Part shown: positions 49,863-58,614 of the stretch, one piece after another
How positions within the stretch are numbered: the first letter of the stretch is position 1
Layout of the letters: every line of letters begins with the position of its first letter
Assembly: GCA_050183765.1 (NCBI GenBank)
Contig: JBFXAZ010000004.1
Location: 1 to 64,000, forward strand
Source: JAFAZJ01 sp050183765
GTDB taxonomy: Bacteria; Pseudomonadota; Alphaproteobacteria; Reyranellales; Reyranellaceae
Length of the DNA stretch: 64,000 nucleotides
Direction of reading: 5' to 3'
Notes under the pieces: model-generated
What the model saw: the letters and a program-made list of their open reading frames with translations, nothing else
What the model was told of the DNA's origin: nothing
Databases searched by the model: none
Made by a program: the position numbers and the translations under genes

Positions 49863-50021
49863 GCGCTCGATCCTCCAGTGGTGCGGGCAATATAGGCCGT
49901 TCGCCGGCGCGACGCGACATGCCTCGGCCGCTGGGCTCCCATGCCGCGTGGCGCTGGCGAGACAGTCAGGCGTGCTTTAGGTTCCGCCTGCCGGCTCAGC
50001 CGGCGGAGGAAACAAGGGCGT

Positions 50022-51251
50022 ATGTCTCAATCCGGGCAACCCGCGGGCAAGGGACGCGAGATCAGGATCGTCGGCCTGGTCTGTGCCGCGCATTTCGTCA
50101 GCCACTACCATCTCCTGCTGCTGCCGCCGGTGTTCGAGGTGGTGCGCACCGAGCTGGGGGTCAGCAACCTCGCGCTTGGCGCCGTGCTGACCGCCTTCAA
50201 CGTGATCTCCGCCCTGCTGCAGACGCCCGCCGGCTTCCTGGTCGATCGCGTCGGCGCGCGGCCGATGCTGATCGGCGGCATGATGATCGGCATCGTCGCC
50301 CTGCTGCTGGCCGCGACCTTCCCGACCTACTGGATGCTGATCGCGGCCTATGCCCTGCTGGGCCTGGCCAACACGGTTTATCACCCCGCCGACTATTCGA
50401 TCCTGTCCTCGACAATCACGGCCAACAAGGCGGGCCGCGCCTTCTCCTTCCATACCTTCTCAGGCTTCTTCGGTTCCGGTGTCGCGCCGGCCTGCGTGCT
50501 GTTCTGTGCGGCGTACGCCGGCTGGCAGGGGGCCTACTACGCCGCCGCGGGTCTGGCTGCCATCGTCGTCGCGGCCCTTGTGATCTGGGGCGCGCCGCTG
50601 TCGGTCGGCGCCGTGGCCCGGCGCGCGGCGAACGCGTCGACCTCGGGTAGGGCCGGCCTCGACCTGCTGCTGTCGGCGCCGATCCTGCGCAATCTGTTCT
50701 TCTTCGTCCTCCTGGCGCTGTCGGGCGGCGGCATCCAGGCATTCTCGGTGGTGGCGCTGGGCCAGATCAACGGCACGCCGGCCTCGACAGCCAACATCGC
50801 CCTGTCGGCCTATCTGCTGCTGAGCGCGCTGGGCGTGCTGGTGGGCGGCCTGCTCGCCGATCGCACCAGCCGGCACGAGCGTATCGCCGCCGCCGGCTTC
50901 CTCGCGACATCGATCATGGTGGTCGCGGTGGGCTGGGGCGATCTCGGTGCCGCTGCCCTGATCGCGGCCATGGGCGTCGGCGGCCTGCTCAACGGCATCA
51001 TCCAGCCCTCGCGCGACATGATCGTTCGTTCGGTGACGCCGCCCGGCGCCTTCGGCAAGGTCTTCGGCTTCGTCTCCACCGGCTTCAACATCGGCGGCAT
51101 GATCGCGCCGCTGCTCTACGGCTGGTTGCTCGACCGCGGCGAACCGCGCATGGTCTTCGCGCTGGTGGCCGCCTTCATCCTGCTGGCGCTGTTCACGGTG
51201 ATCACCCGGCCCAAGCCGCAGCCGGCGCCGGCGGCGACGCCGGCAGAGTGA
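50022..51251 (+). CDS. MFS transporter
   Basis: 409-aa major facilitator with about twelve hydrophobic helices. The loop motif after helix 2 reads GFLVDRVGARPMLIGG, the standard MFS motif A, and a second half-motif appears as GGLLADRTSRHERIA. Helix 1 has the pattern AAHFVSHYHLLLLPPVFEVV, seen in a fosmidomycin-resistance/Fsr-like group. Substrate unknown. The ATG at 50022 follows GGAGGAAACAAGGGCG. It is divergent from the selenoprotein gene and its stop overlaps the redoxin/oxygenase gene (GTGA). Confidence 0.9.
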   Translation: MSQSGQPAGKGREIRIVGLVCAAHFVSHYHLLLLPPVFEVVRTELGVSNLALGAVLTAFNVISALLQTPAGFLVDRVGARPMLIGGMMIGIVALLLAATFPTYWMLIAAYALLGLANTVYHPADYSILSSTITANKAGRAFSFHTFSGFFGSGVAPACVLFCAAYAGWQGAYYAAAGLAAIVVAALVIWGAPLSVGAVARRAANASTSGRAGLDLLLSAPILRNLFFFVLLALSGGGIQAFSVVALGQINGTPASTANIALSAYLLLSALGVLVGGLLADRTSRHERIAAAGFLATSIMVVAVGWGDLGAAALIAAMGVGGLLNGIIQPSRDMIVRSVTPPGAFGKVFGFVSTGFNIGGMIAPLLYGWLLDRGEPRMVFALVAAFILLALFTVITRPKPQPAPAATPAE

Positions 51252-52348
51252 GCGACGCCGCGCCCCGCAGGCCCGCGTTCGGAGAACGCGTGCCCGACTT
51301 CGTCCTGCCGGCGCCGCACAACCCGCAGTTCCATCTCAACGCCGCCGCCGGGCGCAACCTGGTGCTGGTCTTCCTCGGCTCGCCGCCGACGCCCGCGGCC
51401 AAGGCACTGATCGCCGAGGCCCGCTCGGTGCGCGCCGCCTTCGACGATCGCCTCGCCGGTCTGTTCTGGGTCGTCGCGCACCCGAAGCATGTCGAGCAGC
51501 TCGGCATCGTCCAGGAGGTGCCCGGCATCCGCTATTTCATGGACTACGAGGGCGTGGCCGCGCGGCTCTACGGTCTCGTGCCCGAGGGCCGCGACACCGT
51601 CGGCGCGCGGACCTTCGTCGTCGACCGCTCGCTGCGGCTGCTGCAAGCGATCGAGCCGCAGCCAGGCCAGCCGCATCTCGTGCCGATCGTCGCCGGGCTG
51701 CGTCGGCTCGACGCCTTCCAGCGTGGCCAGGCCAGCCTCGGCCATGCGCCGGCGCTGGTGGTCGAGCGCGTCTTCGAGCCCGAGCTCTGCCGCGCGCTGA
51801 TCGACTACTACAACGCCAGGGGCGGCGCCGAGTCCGGCTTCATGCGTGAGCGCGCCGGCATGACCGTGGGCGTGCTCGATCACGACTTCAAGCGCCGGCG
51901 AGACTGCACCATCGAGGACGCGCACCTGCGCGACGCCGCGGTGCACCGCATCCACGACCGGCTGCTGCCCGAGATCCGCCGCGCCTTCCAGTTCACCGCC
52001 ACGCGCATCGAACGCCACATCGTGGCGCGCTACGACGCGAAGGAAGGCGGTTTCTTCCGGCCGCATCGCGACAACACCACCAAGGGCACGGCGCATCGGC
52101 GCTTCGCCGTCACGGTGAACCTCAACGCCGACGACTACCAGGGCGGCGATCTGCGCTTTCCCGAGTACGGCGAGCGCACCTACCGAGCCCCGACGGGCGG
52201 CGCCGTCGTGTTCTCCTGCTCGCTGCTGCACGAGGCGACCGAGGTCACCTCTGGCACGCGTTACGCCTACCTGCCTTTCCTCTACAACGACGACGATGCA
52301 GACCTGCGGCGGCGCAACGAGGTTTTCCTCGAATCCAGGGGCGGTTGA
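51248..52348 (+). CDS. fusion of a cysteine-less peroxiredoxin-like domain and a 2OG-Fe(II) oxygenase
   Basis: 366-aa two-domain protein. Residues 1-165 have the AhpC/TSA fold pattern (GERVPDFVLPAP, NLVLVFLGSPPTPA, TVGARTFVVDRSLR), but the peroxidatic Cys of TPxC is replaced (TPAA). There is no Cys before residue 181. Residues 170-350 are a prolyl-4-hydroxylase-like oxygenase: His273/Asp275 in RPHRDNT, His328 in LLHEA, Arg338 in SGTRYAY. The oxygenase half looks active; the redoxin half must be a binding or structural module. A GTG start overlaps the MFS stop, so the two are coupled. Possibly modifies a protein or peptide; unknown. Confidence 0.85.
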   Translation: MSDAAPRRPAFGERVPDFVLPAPHNPQFHLNAAAGRNLVLVFLGSPPTPAAKALIAEARSVRAAFDDRLAGLFWVVAHPKHVEQLGIVQEVPGIRYFMDYEGVAARLYGLVPEGRDTVGARTFVVDRSLRLLQAIEPQPGQPHLVPIVAGLRRLDAFQRGQASLGHAPALVVERVFEPELCRALIDYYNARGGAESGFMRERAGMTVGVLDHDFKRRRDCTIEDAHLRDAAVHRIHDRLLPEIRRAFQFTATRIERHIVARYDAKEGGFFRPHRDNTTKGTAHRRFAVTVNLNADDYQGGDLRFPEYGERTYRAPTGGAVVFSCSLLHEATEVTSGTRYAYLPFLYNDDDADLRRRNEVFLESRGG

Positions 52349-52386
52349 ACCTACTTTGGCCGCCGAGCCGATACGGAGCCGATACG

Positions 52387-53217
52387 ATGGACACGATCAC
52401 CAAGGTGGCGGACGACAAGAGCGAGGCGCTGGCGGCGCGCTATGGCGCCGATGCGCTGCCGCCGGCCGGGCCATGGAACGAGACCATCGCCGTGCTGCTC
52501 GGCCATCGCTCGGTGCGCAGCTTCCTGCCGACGCCGGTGCCGGAGGGCACCCTGGAGACCATGATCGCGGCGGCGCAGTCGGCCTCGACCAGCTCCAACC
52601 TGCAGGCCTGGTCGGTGGTGGTGGTGAGCGACCCGGCCAAGCGCCGCGAGCTGGCGCGCATCGCCAACAACCAGAAGCACATCGAGCAGTGCCCGCTCTA
52701 CATGGTCTTCATCGCCGATCTGTCGCGCCTGGAGCGCATCGGCGCCCGGCACGGCACGGGCACCAACGGCCTGCCCTGGACCGAGACCTTCCTGGTGGCG
52801 GCGGTCGACGCGGCGCTGGCGGCGCAAAACGCCGTGACCGCCGCCGAGTCGCTGGGCCTGTCGATGGTCTATATCGGCGCCATGCGCAACGATCCGCAGG
52901 CCGTGGCCAGGCTGCTCGACCTGCCGCCCGGCGCCTTCGGGATCTTCGGCCTGTGCATCGGCTACGCTGATCCCGCCGCCAGGGCCGAGGTCAAGCCGCG
53001 CCTGCCGCAATCGGCGATCCTTCACCACGAGACCTACAAGCAGGAAGGCGAGAGCGATCTGATCGCGCGCTACGACGAGACGCTGGGCGCCTTCTCCCGG
53101 CGCCAGAACATGCCGACTGATTCGTGGACCGCGCGCATCAAGCAGCGCATCGCCGCCATCACCGGCCGCGAGAAGATGCGCGACTGGCTCAACGCGCTGG
53201 GCTTCCCGCTTCGCTGA
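52387..53217 (+). CDS. NfsA-like NADPH nitroreductase
   Basis: 276-aa FMN flavoprotein of the NfsA/FRP type, dimeric and cytosolic, reducing quinones, nitroaromatics or chromate by two-electron steps. FMN-binding blocks: LLGHRSVRSFLPTPVP, AAQSASTSSNLQAWSVVVV, and LGLSMVYIGAMRN with GLCIGY. I choose the ATG at 52387 because upstream codons lie in the previous gene's spacer. Follows the redoxin/oxygenase gene by 38 bp and precedes the TPR gene by 10 bp. Confidence 0.9.
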   Translation: MDTITKVADDKSEALAARYGADALPPAGPWNETIAVLLGHRSVRSFLPTPVPEGTLETMIAAAQSASTSSNLQAWSVVVVSDPAKRRELARIANNQKHIEQCPLYMVFIADLSRLERIGARHGTGTNGLPWTETFLVAAVDAALAAQNAVTAAESLGLSMVYIGAMRNDPQAVARLLDLPPGAFGIFGLCIGYADPAARAEVKPRLPQSAILHHETYKQEGESDLIARYDETLGAFSRRQNMPTDSWTARIKQRIAAITGREKMRDWLNALGFPLR

Positions 53218-53227
53218 GGCAACTGCG

Positions 53228-54571
53228 ATGGCGGCGACCGCCCGATCCCTGTTGATCGCCGCCGCCCTCGGCCTGGCATGGCCGGCCGCGGCGCAGGACC
53301 GTGATCGCGGCGCCGACATGCACCGCTGCAACGGCCGCCAGCCGGCGACGCCGGAAGAGCGCATCGCCGCGTGCAGCGCGCTGATCGATTCGGGGCGCGA
53401 GAGCACGACCGTGGTCGTCGAGATGATGACATGGCGCGCGATGCTGCGCGCCGATCTCGGGCAGAACGAGCTCGCGTCCCGCGACTTCGACGAGGTCGTC
53501 CGCCTCGATCCCAGGAACGCGGTGTCGCGCTTCAACCGTGCCGTGATGCGCGAGCGGCTGGGCGACGATGCTGGCGCGATCGAAGAGCTCGACGAGGCGA
53601 TCCGGCTGGCGCCGTCCATGTCGAACGCCTGGTTCGAGCGCGGCATCGTGCATTCCCGGCTGGCCCATGCCGAGCTGGCGATGCGCGATTTCGACGAGAC
53701 CGTGCGGCTCAATCCGGCCAACGCCGACGCGCTTGTCCGGCGCGGCAACCTGCATGGCGACGCGGGCCGCCACGACCGGGCGCTCGAGGATTTCGACGCC
53801 GCGCTGCGCCTGAACTCGCGGCATGCGTTCGCGCTCAACAGCCGCGGCGCCACCCACCTGACGATGGGCGCGCCGGATCGCGCGATCGCCGATTTCGATG
53901 CCGCCATCGCGGCCGATCCGACCTATGGCCAGGCGTTCTACAACCGCGCGCTGGCGCGGCGTGCCAAGGGCGAGGCCGATGCGGCGATCCGCGATGCCGG
54001 CGAGGCGATCCGCGTCGAGCCGGATCGCGCCGAGTACTTTCAGCTCCGGGGCAGCATGCATCAGGACGCCCGACGCTACGACGAGGCGATCGCCGACTAC
54101 GACGCGGCGATCCGGCTGGCGCCCAGGGACCCCGGCTTGCGGCTCGATCGCGGCACAGCCTATGGCGACAAGGAGGACTACGTCCGCGCGATCGCCGATT
54201 TCGACGAGGCGCTGCGGCTCGATCCTGACCACGCCGAGACCCTCAACGAACGCTGCTACGTGCGCGCGATCATCGACCAGGCGCGCGAGGCGCTGGCCGA
54301 TTGCGACCGCGCCATCGCCTTGCGGCCGACCGACTCCAACTTCCTCGACAGCCGCGGCCTGGCGCGGCTGAAGCTCGGCGATCTGGACGGCGCCCGCACC
54401 GATTACGACGCCGCTCTCAAGCTCGATCCGAAGAACGTCCACGCGCTCTACAGCCGCGGCATCGTCCGCCGGCGGCAGGGCGACGCGCCGGGCGCCGAGG
54501 AAGATCTCGCCGCCGCGCGCGCGTTGCAGGCCGACATCGCCGAGGAGATGGCGCGCATCGGCGTGCGCTGA
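53228..54571 (+). CDS. exported tetratricopeptide-repeat protein
   Basis: 447-aa periplasmic TPR protein. Signal peptide residues 1-23 (ending AAAQ). From about residue 70 to 435 there are roughly eleven consecutive 34-residue repeats of the form DFDEAIRLDPxxAxAxxxRG, for example FDAALRLNSRHAFALNSRGA and YDAAIRLAPRDPGLRLDRGT. Such arrays scaffold protein complexes; no catalytic domain is present. Partner unknown. Confidence 0.9.
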   Translation: MAATARSLLIAAALGLAWPAAAQDRDRGADMHRCNGRQPATPEERIAACSALIDSGRESTTVVVEMMTWRAMLRADLGQNELASRDFDEVVRLDPRNAVSRFNRAVMRERLGDDAGAIEELDEAIRLAPSMSNAWFERGIVHSRLAHAELAMRDFDETVRLNPANADALVRRGNLHGDAGRHDRALEDFDAALRLNSRHAFALNSRGATHLTMGAPDRAIADFDAAIAADPTYGQAFYNRALARRAKGEADAAIRDAGEAIRVEPDRAEYFQLRGSMHQDARRYDEAIADYDAAIRLAPRDPGLRLDRGTAYGDKEDYVRAIADFDEALRLDPDHAETLNERCYVRAIIDQAREALADCDRAIALRPTDSNFLDSRGLARLKLGDLDGARTDYDAALKLDPKNVHALYSRGIVRRRQGDAPGAEEDLAAARALQADIAEEMARIGVR

Positions 54572-54578
54572 GGCGCCC

Positions 54579-55547
54579 TCAGTTCAGGGCCTGCCACAGC
54601 GTCGAGCGCACTTCGCCGAACTCGCGCTTCAACCGCGTCCAGCTTTCGCCGCCGTCGGTCGAGCGAAAGATCTGGCCGAGGTTGCTGCAGACGAAGATCA
54701 GCTTGGGATCCGACTTGTTGGTCGCCACCGTCCACGGGGTCGAGTTCAGGTCGCCCGGCAAACCGGCGTCCTCCCAATGCTGGCCATGATCGCGGCTGCG
54801 CAGCAGGCGGCCGGTCGAGCCCGGCGGGCCGTTGCCGTTGGTCAGGAACACCGTGGCATCGTCGTCGGCGCGCGGCACGATGGTGCGCGTGTACTGCCAC
54901 GTCGACGGCAGCGCCTGGAACTGCCAGGTCTTGCCCTCGTCGCGGCTGACATGCAGGCCCTTGTTGGTGGTGGCGTAGATCAGCTTGGAGCCGTTGCGCA
55001 CCACGGCGACGCCGTGGATGTCCTCCGACAGCAGGCCGTCGCCGACCTTCTTCCAGGTGCGGCCGCGGTCGTCGGAGCGATGCACGCCGTCGATCTCGAC
55101 GCTGGCCCAGATCACGTTGGCGTCGACCGGATCGAACAGGATCTGCGTCACCCGGGGATTGCCGACGAAGATGCAGGACTCGGCGAAGGCGGATTGCGCG
55201 CGGTTCCACGTGCCGCCGCCGTCGCTCGACCAGTACAGGCCGGCGGGATGCGTGCCGGCGACCAGGAAGTCGGGATCGTCGGGGGCCTGGACCAGCGACC
55301 AGACATGCATCTGGTCGAGCTGCGAGGGCAGATGCGTCCAGTGCTTCTCGCTCTCGCGCCAGCGATAGACGCCCATGTCGGTGCCGGCCAGCACCTCGCC
55401 CGGCCGCTGGGGATGCGCCGTCATCGACCAGACGCGGCACTCCAGGTAAAGGCCGGATTCGATGTAGGGCCGCGTCCAGGTCTCGCCCAGGTCGCGGCTG
55501 AACCACACCGACATGCCCGAGGTCCCGACGCACAGAAGCGTGGACAT
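54579..55547 (-). CDS. BNR/sialidase-like beta-propeller protein
   Basis: 322-aa protein built of BNR/Asp-box repeats (FSRDLGETWTR, WSSDGGGTWNR, RSDDRGRTWKK, VSRDEGKTWQF, RSRDHGQHWED, RSTDGGESWTR), forming a beta-propeller as in VPS10/sialidase-like or photosystem-assembly YCF48 proteins. The sialidase catalytic residues are not evident. No signal peptide, so probably cytosolic. The start at 55547 has GGGAGGAACACC upstream. Convergent with the TPR gene. Function unknown. Confidence 0.87.
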   Translation of the reverse strand: MSTLLCVGTSGMSVWFSRDLGETWTRPYIESGLYLECRVWSMTAHPQRPGEVLAGTDMGVYRWRESEKHWTHLPSQLDQMHVWSLVQAPDDPDFLVAGTHPAGLYWSSDGGGTWNRAQSAFAESCIFVGNPRVTQILFDPVDANVIWASVEIDGVHRSDDRGRTWKKVGDGLLSEDIHGVAVVRNGSKLIYATTNKGLHVSRDEGKTWQFQALPSTWQYTRTIVPRADDDATVFLTNGNGPPGSTGRLLRSRDHGQHWEDAGLPGDLNSTPWTVATNKSDPKLIFVCSNLGQIFRSTDGGESWTRLKREFGEVRSTLWQALN

Positions 55548-55566
55548 GGTGTTCCTCCCGTTGGCT

Positions 55567-55668
55567 GTCGTCCTGAGCGAAGCGAAGGACCTGGCGATCG
55601 TGCAGCCTGACACGGCGTTGCTGTCTGGCCGCGATACCGCGAGGTCCTTCGCTGGCGCTCAAGACGAC
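55567..55668. repeat. type-A palindromic repeat, copy 9 (long variant)
   Basis: Arms GTCGTCCTGAGCGAAGCGAA and TTCGCTGGCGCTCAAGACGAC, middle with GCGATCGTG/CGCGATACC. It lies between the aldo/keto reductase and propeller genes. Confidence 0.82.
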
Positions 55669-55675
55669 GGATGGC

Positions 55676-56626
55676 TTACGCGCTGGCCTTGTCGAGCTGC
55701 TCGACCGAAGCGGCGTCGAGCTTGATCGTCGCGGCCTTCATGATTTCATCGAGCTGCTCGGGCGAGGTGGCGCTGGCGATCGGCGCGGCCACGGTGGGCT
55801 TGGCCATCAGCCAGGCCAGCGCGACCTGCGCCTGCGTCGCGGAGACCCGCTTGGCCACGTCGTCCAATGCCGCCAGCACCTTCATGCCCTTCTCGTTGAG
55901 ATAGGGCTTCACGCGCGAGCTGCGCGCCGCGCTCTTGCCGAGATCGGCCTCCGAGCGGTACTTGCCGCTGAGGAAGCCGCTGGCCAGCGAGTAGTAGCCG
56001 ATGCAGCTCACGCTCTCGGCACGGCACAGCGTCTCGAGCTCGCCCTCGTAGCTGCCGCGCTCCATCAGGCTGTAGTTGGGCTGGATGGTCTGGTAGCGCG
56101 GATAGCCGTGCTTGGCGCTGGCCTCGAGCGAGGCCTTCAGGCGCGGCGCCTCGAAATTCGACGCGCCGATCTCGCGTACCTTGCCGGCCTTCACCAGCTT
56201 GCCGTAGGCCTCCAGGGTCTCCTCGACCGGCGTGTCGGGATCGTCGCGGTGCGACTGGTAGAGGTCGATGTAGTCGGTCTTCAGTCGCTTCAGCGAATCC
56301 TCGACGGCGGTCGCCATGTAGGCCGCGCTCAGGCCCTTCTTGTCCGGCGCCATCGGGATGCCGAGCTTGGTGGCGATCACCACCTTGTCGCGCCCGCCGC
56401 GCTTGGCGAGCCACTCGCCGATGATGGTCTCGGACTCGCCGCCTTTGTGGCCCGGCACCCAGATCGAGTAGACGTCGGCGGTGTCGATTAGGTTGAAGCC
56501 GGAATCGACGAACTGATCGAGCAGCTTCAGCGACATGTCCTTGTCGGCCGACCAGCCGAAGACATTGCCGCCGAACGCCAGCGGCGCGACCTTGATGTTG
56601 GACTTGCCCAGAGCACGCTGTTCCAT
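55676..56626 (-). CDS. aldo/keto reductase
   Basis: 316-aa NADPH-dependent (alpha/beta)8 reductase. The catalytic tetrad is visible: NLIDTADVYS (Asp, Tyr), IATKLG (Lys) and YQSHRDD (His). Cofactor residues are in the C-terminal STS-like segment. The protein starts MEQRALGKSNIKVAPLAFGG with GGAGGAACCG upstream, so longer frames into the type-C repeat are rejected. Substrate unknown; resembles the YajO/Tas group. Confidence 0.92.
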   Translation of the reverse strand: MEQRALGKSNIKVAPLAFGGNVFGWSADKDMSLKLLDQFVDSGFNLIDTADVYSIWVPGHKGGESETIIGEWLAKRGGRDKVVIATKLGIPMAPDKKGLSAAYMATAVEDSLKRLKTDYIDLYQSHRDDPDTPVEETLEAYGKLVKAGKVREIGASNFEAPRLKASLEASAKHGYPRYQTIQPNYSLMERGSYEGELETLCRAESVSCIGYYSLASGFLSGKYRSEADLGKSAARSSRVKPYLNEKGMKVLAALDDVAKRVSATQAQVALAWLMAKPTVAAPIASATSPEQLDEIMKAATIKLDAASVEQLDKASA

Positions 56627-56644
56627 CGGTTCCTCCTGTTGTCT

Positions 56645-56802
56645 CTTCCCTTCTCCCCGCGGAGGCGGGGAGTAGGTGCCATAAGGGCGGATGAGGGGCA
56701 TCCCTGCTGTACGACAAGGATCGTCGTATTTTAAACACAGCGAAGCCCCTCATCCGCCTCGCTGTCGCTCGGCACCTTCTCCCCGCCTTCGCGGGGAGGA
56801 GG
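56645..56802. repeat. type-C composite palindromic repeat, copy 3
   Basis: Tips CCCTTCTCCCCGCGGAGGCG and CCTTCTCCCCGCCTTCGCGG, with inner arms GGCGGATGAGGGGC and GCCCCTCATCCGCCTCGCTG. Its right end touches the stop region of the SDR gene (TAA at 56806). Confidence 0.88.
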
Positions 56803-56805
56803 GCA

Positions 56806-57594
56806 TTACCGCGGCCAGGCGCGCACTGCCGTCAGGCCGCCGTCGATCGGCAGCAGAATACCCGTCACCCAGCGCGATTCGTCACTGGCGAGATACACCG
56901 CCCCGTAGGCGATGTCCCATGCCGTGCCCTCGACCTGCATCGGCACCATCCTGCGCCGCCGCTCGCGTGCCTCGGCGCCGAGATGCGCCACCATCGGCGT
57001 GTGCACCGAGCCGACGATCAGGCAATTGCAGCGCACGTTCTTCGTGGCGTAGTCGGCGGCGATCGACATGGTCATGCCGTGCAGGCCGGCCTTGGCCGTC
57101 GCATAGGCCACCGCGCCGGCACTGCCCGACAGGCCCACCGCGCCGGCGATCGACGAGACCATGATGATCGAGCCGCCGCCGCCCGCCAGCATCTTGGGGA
57201 TCGCGTACTTGCAGCACACCATCGAGCTGGTGAGGTTGGTCTGCAGCACGCGGTTCCAGTCCTCCATCGACACGGTCTCGGGCGTGCCCGGACCGCCGAC
57301 GCCGACATTGTTGTGCAGGATGTCGAGGCGGCCGTAGCGGTCGACGGCGAAATCGGCCATCTCGCTGGCGGTCTCCGGCTGGGTGACGTCGCCGGCGAAG
57401 ATCGCCGCCTCGCCGCCTTCGCCGACGATCTGCTTGGCCAGGGCTTCGGCGCGCTCGGCGCTGCGGTTGACCAGCACGACCTTGGCGCCCTCGCGCGCGA
57501 ACATGATCGCGGTGGCCATGCCGTTGCCCACGCCCTCGCCGCGCGGCGCCGCGCCCGTCACGACCGCGACCTTGCCCGCCAAACGACCCGCCAT
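56806..57594 (-). CDS. short-chain dehydrogenase/reductase
   Basis: 262-aa SDR oxidoreductase with NAD(P)-binding GAAPRGEGVGNG (residues 14-25), NNVG (95-98), catalytic Ser147/148 (MVSS), Tyr164 and Lys168 (YATAK), and the C-terminal GILLPIDGGLTAV. The insertion in the glycine-rich loop (GxxxxGEGxGNG) marks a subgroup of SDRs in soil proteobacteria. Same strand as the aldo/keto reductase but separated by a type-C repeat. Confidence 0.92.
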   Translation of the reverse strand: MAGRLAGKVAVVTGAAPRGEGVGNGMATAIMFAREGAKVVLVNRSAERAEALAKQIVGEGGEAAIFAGDVTQPETASEMADFAVDRYGRLDILHNNVGVGGPGTPETVSMEDWNRVLQTNLTSSMVCCKYAIPKMLAGGGGSIIMVSSIAGAVGLSGSAGAVAYATAKAGLHGMTMSIAADYATKNVRCNCLIVGSVHTPMVAHLGAEARERRRRMVPMQVEGTAWDIAYGAVYLASDESRWVTGILLPIDGGLTAVRAWPR

Positions 57595-57651
57595 GCGCTT
57601 CTCTCCCCCTGCGCCCAGCACCAGAGCGCTTTTCGGTCACGTGTCTATACT

Positions 57652-57716
57652 GTCATTCCGAGCGAAGCGAGGAATCCAGGCAGCTTCACTGGATTCCTCG
57701 CTTCGCTCGGAATGAC
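57652..57716. repeat. type-A palindromic repeat, copy 10
   Basis: Long clean palindrome: arms GTCATTCCGAGCGAAGCGAG and CTCGCTTCGCTCGGAATGAC, spacer GAATCCAGGCAGCTTCACTGGATTC itself partly self-complementary. It lies in the divergent region between the SDR and nadX. Confidence 0.92.
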
Positions 57717-57788
57717 AGAGTGATTCCGTCCGCGCGAAATCCGCTCTAGGCTCAGCTCTCCCCGGAAACCTCGCGCGTCCTGTCCGCC

Positions 57789-58613
57789 ATGTCCACCACC
57801 GCCCACGCATCCCGCGCCGTCGCCGTCGCAGGCCTCGGCACCATCGGCCTCAAGGTCGCCCGCACCCTCGACCAGGGGATTCCCGGCCTTCACCTGAGCG
57901 CCGTCGCCGGCCGCGACCGCGACAAGACGACCAAGGCCGTCGCCGGCTTCACGACGGTGCCCAAGGTTCTGGACAGCGGCGAGCTGGCGCAGCACGCCGA
58001 CATCATCGTCGATTGCGCGCCGTCGGCCGCGTTCTCGGCGCTGGGCGATTCGGTGATCGGCGCCGGCAAGATCCTGATGACGGTCAACGCCGGCGCCCTG
58101 CTGCGCCGCATGGACCTCGTCGACAAAGCCCGCCAGAGCGGCGGCCAGGTGATCGTGCCCACCGGCGGCCTGCTGGGCTTCGACGCCGTGCGCGCCATCG
58201 CCGAGGGCAAGATCACGCGCGTCACCATGATCACGCGCAAGCCGCCCAACGGGCTCGACGGCGCGCCCTATCTCGTCGAGCGCGGGATTTCGCTCAAGGG
58301 CCTCAACGAACCCAAGCTGGTCTTCAAGGGCAACGCCACCGAGGGCGCCAAGGGCTTCCCGGCCAACGTCAACGTCGCCGCCGCGCTGGGTCTCGCCGGC
58401 ATCGGGCCGGACAATACGACCCTGGAGATCTGGGCCGATCCCACCGTCGAACGCAACACCCACACCATCGAGGTCGAAGGCGACAGCGCGCGGCTGACGA
58501 TGAAGATCGAGAACGTGCCGAGCCTGGAGAACCCGAGGACCGGCAAGATTGTGGCGCCCAGCGTCATCGCCTGCCTGCGCGGCATGACCGCGCCGCTGCG
58601 CGTGGGGACATGA
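57789..58613 (+). CDS. nadX: L-aspartate dehydrogenase
   Basis: 274-aa NAD(P)-dependent enzyme oxidising L-aspartate to iminoaspartate, an alternative first step of NAD synthesis, or acting in aspartate catabolism. Rossmann GLGTIG at residues 16-21. Family blocks: VDCAPSAAFS, VNAGALLRRMDLVD, PTGGLLGFDAVRA, TRKPPNGLDGAPY and VNVAAALGLAGIGPD. The catalytic His is in VERNTHTIEVEGD. No nadA or nadC is adjacent. Confidence 0.92.
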   Translation: MSTTAHASRAVAVAGLGTIGLKVARTLDQGIPGLHLSAVAGRDRDKTTKAVAGFTTVPKVLDSGELAQHADIIVDCAPSAAFSALGDSVIGAGKILMTVNAGALLRRMDLVDKARQSGGQVIVPTGGLLGFDAVRAIAEGKITRVTMITRKPPNGLDGAPYLVERGISLKGLNEPKLVFKGNATEGAKGFPANVNVAAALGLAGIGPDNTTLEIWADPTVERNTHTIEVEGDSARLTMKIENVPSLENPRTGKIVAPSVIACLRGMTAPLRVGT

Positions 58614-58614
58614 T

